NCBI GenBank assembly: GCA_946406115.1
Contig: OX291546.1
Location: 16,423,019-16,487,018 of the forward strand
Direction: 5' to 3'
Source: Apoda limacodes
Lineage: Eukaryota > Arthropoda > Insecta > Lepidoptera > Limacodidae
Length of the DNA stretch: 64,000 bases
Shown in pieces: positions 59,223 to 64,000 of this stretch. A program made the position numbers and the translations under genes. Positions within the stretch are counted from its first letter, which is position 1. Every line of letters begins with the position of its first letter. The notes beneath the pieces were generated by a model. The model searched no databases. It saw only the letters and a program-made list of their open reading frames with translations, and had not been told where the DNA came from.

Positions 59223-61948
59223 ACTTTAAGTCAAAGTCAAAGTCAAAATGGTTTATTCAAATAAGGATTTTACAATCACTTTTGAATCGTCAAAGTTATA
59301 AAATATTATTTTTTGAACCCTCCCACCTTCCCGCCGGTTCACAATGTTGTTGATTTCTACCGAGAAGAATCCGGCAAGAAACTCGATAGTTACTCTTTTA
59401 AAAACACTTACATAAACTAAAATACAATTAATGTTTTAAATAAAAGATTTTTAGTCGTACAATTTTATGTTATTTCCATTTTAATTTGGTTTACCTATGC
59501 ATCCTGTAATTGAGCATCATCAGTCCCAAGGATTTTTATCATTTACATAGTCTGAAATATTGTAGTATGCCTTTTTACAAAGTACCTGCTTGATAAAAGA
59601 TTTAAATTTACTTATTGATAGATTTTGAATTTTATTGGGAACTTTGTTGTAAACGTGTATACATTGCCCCATAAAAGAGTTACTTATTTTGTGTAGACGT
59701 GTATCATGCACCAACAGCTTATTTTTACTTCTAGTATTTACTTTGTGAACGTCACTTTTCTCGCTGAAACTATTGACATTTTTATGTACATATAAAAGAT
59801 TTTCATATATGTACTGCGACACTAAAGTTAAAATTTTTACTTCCCTAAACCTATCCCTCAGAGATATCCTAGATCCTAATTTATAAATAGCACGAATTGC
59901 CCTTTTTTGTAACAAAAATATTGTATTTACATCAGCAGCGCTACCCCATAATAGTATACCATATGTCATTAAACTATGGAAATAGCTAAAATATACTATT
60001 TTTGCAGTGTCGACATCGGTCAATTGTCTTATTTTCTTGATCGCAAACACAGCAGAGCTAAGTTTTTTGGCTAGGTTATGAATATGAGGACCCCATTGAA
60101 GTTTGGAGTCCAGCGTTATGCCAAGAAAGACTGTTGAATTAACAAGTTCTAATTGCTCGCCATTAATATTAAAACATGTCTGTCTCTGACTAACATTTGG
60201 TAATGTAAATTTAACACATTTGGTTTTTTTTTCATTAAGTAACAAATTATTAACGTTAAACCAATTTACAATTTTAGAAAGGGCATCATTTAATTCATTA
60301 TAACATGTCTGTCGTCTCTTAACTTTAAAAAGCAAAGAGGTGTCATCAGCAAATAAGACAATGTCATGGTTTTTTACATTATATGGGAGATCATTAATGT
60401 AAATAAGAAATAGAAAAGGACCTAAAATTGAGCCCTGAGGGACTCCTATAGTGACTGCTGATCCCGGAGATCTTTCACCGTTGACATCTATTTTCTGTAC
60501 TCTCCTACTCATATAGGATGTCAAAAGGTCGAGAGCTTTGCCTCTAATACCATAGTGATGTAGCTTCCTGATGAGATTTTCATGTTGAACACAGTCAAAT
60601 GCCTTAGATAAATCACAAAACACTCCAAGGGCGTCATGCGAATCCTCCCAGGCGTTATATATATTTTTTAATAGTGCCACTCCTGCATCGGTTGTGGAAC
60701 GGCCTTTCATAAAGCCAAACTGTTTACTACTAAGTAGCTCATTAATACAGAAATGGCTTAACATTTGACAAAGTATGATTTTTTCAAAAACTTTACTGAG
60801 TATAGGTAGTATTGAAATAGGACGAAAATTATTAGGATCTGTTGAACTACCTGATTTAAAAAGAGGTATAACTTTGCTAAGTTTCATCTCATCAGGAAAC
60901 ACACCACTATCAACACAACTATTAAATATAATGGCTAAGGGTTGTGCTATAACATGAATAATTGAATTTATAGTTTTTACAGAAAGTCCCCAAAGGTCTG
61001 TGGTGTTTTTAATTTCTAATGTTTTAAATGTATTAATGATATCCGTAGGACTAATGTTTTTAAATACAAAGGGAACGTTACATTCAGGAACACTAGTTTT
61101 TAATAATTTTTCTGCTAAGATTGGACTTGAGTTTAGATGTTCAGTTGTTTTGAATGGGATATTCCTAAAAAACTGTTCAAAGGCAACTGCTACCTCAGAA
61201 TTTGTTTTAAAACTAGCATCATCTACAATCAACTCAAAGTCCTGACAAGAATTCCTAGCTTTACCAGTTTCATTATTTATTATGTTCCATGTAGTTTTTA
61301 TTTTATTTGTTGAATTTTTTACTTTATGTCTGAGGTGAATTGCTTTTGCAACAAGACAGACCTTTTTAAAGGTTTTTGAGTATTTTTTTAAATATTCCCT
61401 AAATATTTGGCTATTATTATATGTTTTTTCTTTATATAATTCATACAGTTTACGCCTACTTTTATGAATACCTGGGGTAGCCCATTCACTAAAACTAAAG
61501 CGACTGGAAATAAGTTTCTTTTTTGCAGTAAATATTTTATTATACTCTGTAGTAATAGTGTCAAGAACAGTATTGTACATATCATTTGGGTTGCCATTAT
61601 AAAGCAAATCTGGAAGTTTATGCATTAAGTTAGATTTAAATGATTCAACCCGTTTAGTTGTTATTGGTATAAATTTAATTTCCTTTTTAGTAATACTATT
61701 CTTTCTTTCTAAAACCACTAACTGTCCACAATGATCTGGCTCTAGATTGCTTATAATTGATTTTTGAATTGGTTTTATGTCAGTAAATATATTGTCGATG
61801 CAAGTGGCACTGGATACAGCAATTCTAGTTGGTTCACAAAACAAATTATTTAAATTAAAAGACTGAAATAAGGCAAGCAATCTGGTGCTTAATGAGCTAT
61901 TTTCCAAAATGTTTATATTGAAGTCTCCACAAACAATGAATAAGATAG
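59222..61948 (-). mobile_element. CR1/Jockey-like LINE, 5'-truncated, RT intact, nested in BEL/Pao
   Basis: Minus-strand element. It starts within the endonuclease C-terminal end (VCGDFNINILE, CIDNIFTDI), followed by RT and C-terminal region. The 3' UTR ends in the GACTTT tail (plus strand GACTTTAAGTCAAAGTCAAA at 59220-59240). A long uninterrupted ORF suggests recent insertion. Same family as 40385-41966. 5' truncation is usual for LINEs copied by target-primed reverse transcription. Confidence 0.9.
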
Positions 61949-61991
61949 ACGCAACAGCCGTAAGCATTAGGAGAAGATTCGCAATTACCAA
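59520..61991 (-). CDS. LINE endonuclease end plus reverse transcriptase, 823 codons
   Basis: RT domain at about residues 330-640: FRPISILPILSKVFEKIIL, FGFMKGRSTTDAGVALLKN, FCDLSKAFDCVQHENL (first catalytic Asp), GVPQGSILGPFLFLIYINDL, IVLFADDTSLLF (catalytic Asp pair), FLGITLDSKLQWGPHI, then a C-terminal region (LMTYGILLWGSAADVN) to NPWD. The frame has no stop. The N-terminal 14 or so residues (MVIANLLLMLTAVA) are read out of frame from BEL/Pao sequence, so the ATG is not the LINE's own; the true 5' end with most of the endonuclease is missing. Not mobile on its own. Confidence 0.88.
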   Translation of the reverse strand: MVIANLLLMLTAVASILFIVCGDFNINILENSSLSTRLLALFQSFNLNNLFCEPTRIAVSSATCIDNIFTDIKPIQKSIISNLEPDHCGQLVVLERKNSITKKEIKFIPITTKRVESFKSNLMHKLPDLLYNGNPNDMYNTVLDTITTEYNKIFTAKKKLISSRFSFSEWATPGIHKSRRKLYELYKEKTYNNSQIFREYLKKYSKTFKKVCLVAKAIHLRHKVKNSTNKIKTTWNIINNETGKARNSCQDFELIVDDASFKTNSEVAVAFEQFFRNIPFKTTEHLNSSPILAEKLLKTSVPECNVPFVFKNISPTDIINTFKTLEIKNTTDLWGLSVKTINSIIHVIAQPLAIIFNSCVDSGVFPDEMKLSKVIPLFKSGSSTDPNNFRPISILPILSKVFEKIILCQMLSHFCINELLSSKQFGFMKGRSTTDAGVALLKNIYNAWEDSHDALGVFCDLSKAFDCVQHENLIRKLHHYGIRGKALDLLTSYMSRRVQKIDVNGERSPGSAVTIGVPQGSILGPFLFLIYINDLPYNVKNHDIVLFADDTSLLFKVKRRQTCYNELNDALSKIVNWFNVNNLLLNEKKTKCVKFTLPNVSQRQTCFNINGEQLELVNSTVFLGITLDSKLQWGPHIHNLAKKLSSAVFAIKKIRQLTDVDTAKIVYFSYFHSLMTYGILLWGSAADVNTIFLLQKRAIRAIYKLGSRISLRDRFREVKILTLVSQYIYENLLYVHKNVNSFSEKSDVHKVNTRSKNKLLVHDTRLHKISNSFMGQCIHVYNKVPNKIQNLSISKFKSFIKQVLCKKAYYNISDYVNDKNPWD

Positions 61992-62440
61992 TTAATTGCG
62001 TTTCCTGAGCCTCAACAGTTTGCAAATACCGAAAATAAAATAAAGGGCATAGTAGTAAGGTTCGCATAAAAATTATCCCAAATGTATTTTATTCCCACTC
62101 TAAGTTATGCTGCCACAATTCTTGTAAAATTAATTTCGCTTTAGCATTGACTCGACGGTTACGATTGATGTAGCATCTCGCTTAAAGTGAAACAGTCTCA
62201 CTGTAAGAGAGTCAGGGTTACGTATAATAGATGATAAAATAGGGTACCATTCATTGAAAGGTAGTTTGAGATTTTTTAGAGAAGTCACATGCTGTCAAAA
62301 TTTTCATACCAAGTCACGCAAATGCTGCGCAGTACCACGCTGTAAATTTGGGAACTCAAGAAGACTAGTCACATGACTATTGACTAATAATGCTTTTCTT
62401 TAAGATGTACCAATAATTGGCAAACTTTCAATTATCTGCA
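61948..62440 (-). pseudogene. BEL/Pao left piece (gag end, RT end, RNase H start)
   Basis: Minus-strand reading in pieces: KALLVNSHVTSLLEFPNLQR and NLKLPFNEWYPILSSIIRNP are gag-like; then after a deletion AKLILQELWQHNLEWE (RT end) and RYLQTVEAQETQLIGNCESS, NAYGCCVYLI (RNase H start). It continues after the LINE at 59222. The deletion joins gag to RT end directly. Confidence 0.75.
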
Positions 62441-62700
62441 AAGGTTCCCCTTGAGTTTTTTTTTAAAAAACATTTTTTTCTAAGCATTCTGCCTTATAGT
62501 CGTCGTCAAACGCAGGGATTAATCCGGATGTTTGAAGGAAGGCATGCCGCTCCGGGTGTCGACTTCAATAGCTCTATAACTCCAGTTATCCTGGAAGCCA
62601 GGCTAGATCCCTTTCATCACGTTTTCGTGACTGCTTTGACGAAGTACACCAGTAGCCTTTTTGACACTTTTGTAGAAGGAGTCTAGTCCTCGGGTCCCCT
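62440..62700 (+). other. unrecognised open stretch
   Basis: A plus-strand frame ending 62686 (SRRQTQGLIRMFEGRHAAPG, LDPFHHVFVTALTKYTSSLF) has no family I can name. It borders the BEL/Pao piece and may belong to another decayed element. Confidence 0.25.
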
Positions 62701-63480
62701 TGTTACATTGTCGTCGTGCAGCGTTGGGCTCTCTTTTTACTAACTTTACGTCTTTTGGCACCGGCGAACGCTTGTTTAGAGCACTAGCTGATAGTAGCTT
62801 AACTTAGTGACTGGTAAGAGTTTTGATGGCCATGTCAATTTGTCGTGAGATCTAATAAGAGAGGATGCGAACTAGTGGCTTTATGCTAATAAGCTTTGAA
62901 GGGCTTTCTTGAATACACCTTTGTCGCATAGGAGTCATAGTGACATATAATAACGGGGAAAAGAGCAAAGTTAAATTCTTATAAATAAAAGTCTTTATGA
63001 GAAGTGAGACATACCTACGAGACGCTGATCAGATGATGGCTGGTCATGGCTTTTCGGTATTGATAGACGGTCGCGGCTATTTCGTAGATAAGTACCAAGT
63101 GGCCCCAAAACACGTTTCGACCCAGCCATACATATCATGTCACGTAATGCATTTGCCTCTTCCCTCCCCTTCCCTTTTCTCTCTTTCTCACCCTCTCATC
63201 TGTCTCTCTCTCTTTCTCTTTTGGTAGTTTCGCGGAATTTTTAAAAAAACATTTAAACAAATTATGGAGTTAACAGAAAACCAACGGTATATCGGCAGCA
63301 AAAAAAATAAATAATTTTCCTCTTTAACGCTGGACAGCTTAAATACTAGACATATAATAATAATATGCATAAACCATTTTATAGAATATTAATTAGTCTA
63401 TAGTTTTCAGATACACATTTTTTCCTTATCAGAAATAATAGCCGAGATATAAGCAAAAACTGAAAAAGTGTACCTATTTG
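62700..63480. other. no gene recognised; pyrimidine-rich tract
   Basis: A C/T-rich run with CTCTCTCTC at about 63155-63222 is the only notable feature. Confidence 0.5.
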
Positions 63481-64000
63481 GGGTTCCGTAGCCAAATGGC
63501 AAAAAACGGAACCCTTATGGATTCGTCATGTCTGTCTGTCCGTCCGTCCGTATATCACAGCCACTTTTTTCCGAAACTATTAGAACTATTATATTAAAAC
63601 TTGGTAAGTAGATGTGTTCTGTGAGCCGCATTAAGATTTTCACACTTACTTAGTACTGACACTCAAAAATTTTATTTCATCAAGGTATGGGACGTGTGGG
63701 GTATCTATGGATAGGTCTTCAAAAATAATATTGAGGTTTCTAAAATCATTTTTTGCGCGAGAGACACTTCAACAAAGACAAAATAAGAGAATGATAAAAT
63801 TAAAATAATATATGATGTACATTACCATGCAAACTTCCACCGAAAATTGGTTTGAACGAGTAAGTAGTTTCTTTTAAATACGTCATAAATCGTAAGCCGT
63901 AATTTACCTTTCATTCAACCAACTCGAATATAAAAATAAAAAAAACATTTAATTTTTATAGATAATTTGAGTATGTTCAACGGGAAGTCTTACTGAACAT
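63478..64000 (-). repeat. GGCCAAGTGCGAG-family repeat, inverse copy cut by window end
   Basis: GGGGTTCCGTAGCCAAATGG, GTCTGTCTGTCCGTCCGTCC and ATCACAGCCACTTTTTTCCG through to TTACCATGCAAACTTCCACC match, in inverse, the copy at 48960-49460. The far end is outside the window. Confidence 0.75.

Noticed and set aside
62417..62686. 89-codon frame as a gene
   Set aside because: No motif recognised and flanked by retrotransposon debris; kept only as an unrecognised stretch.

Overview
The window looks like nuclear DNA of a lepidopteran insect (moth or butterfly). It is AT-rich and intron-rich. It is packed with repeat families typical of that order: tRNA-headed SINEs, short elements opening near GGCCAAGTGCGAG, elements opening near AGCTGACCCGGC, CR1/Jockey-like LINEs, BEL/Pao and errantivirus-type LTR elements. 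No prokaryotic gene organisation is present. Assignments come from reading the sequence only; no database search was run.

The backbone is one large host gene on the minus strand: an ABCC4/MRP4-like ABC transporter. I can place 22 coding exons from the start codon at 55259 down to 7070. All joins are in phase and give about 1,210 codons: N-terminus, first membrane domain, complete first nucleotide-binding domain (Walker A, Q-loop, LSGGQ, Walker B), second membrane domain, and the front half of the second nucleotide-binding domain (Walker A and Q-loop). The last 100-130 residues (second signature, Walker B, H-loop) are not visible in 1-7069. They probably lie beyond the left edge, or the gene is truncated.

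The introns hold most of the other content. Intron 1 (48492-55053) contains a small three-exon THAP-domain gene on the same strand, a LINE 3' end and several short inverted-repeat elements. Intron 3 (38554-46742) holds a degraded LINE, a GC-rich 140-bp tandem repeat and a 2.2-kb element with 460-bp terminal inverted repeats inserted in a 104-bp minisatellite. Intron 6 has a broken errantivirus with env-like sequence and a probable 3' LTR. Intron 7 has a dead mariner. Intron 11 has a 42-48-bp minisatellite homologous to the end of exon 11 and its splice donor. Intron 19 has a decayed BEL/Pao element and a LINE 3' end.

Outside the gene, 1-7069 holds a Jockey-like RT fragment, SINEs and small repeats. 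Positions 55400-64000 hold SINE-like copies, an RT fragment and a nested insertion: an 823-codon LINE ORF inside a BEL/Pao element. The transporter and THAP genes look functional by frame and splice phase; almost everything else is mobile DNA in decay. The most notable structures are the exon-derived splice-donor minisatellite of intron 11, the long-TIR element with its small spliced acidic gene, and the THAP protein lacking one zinc ligand.
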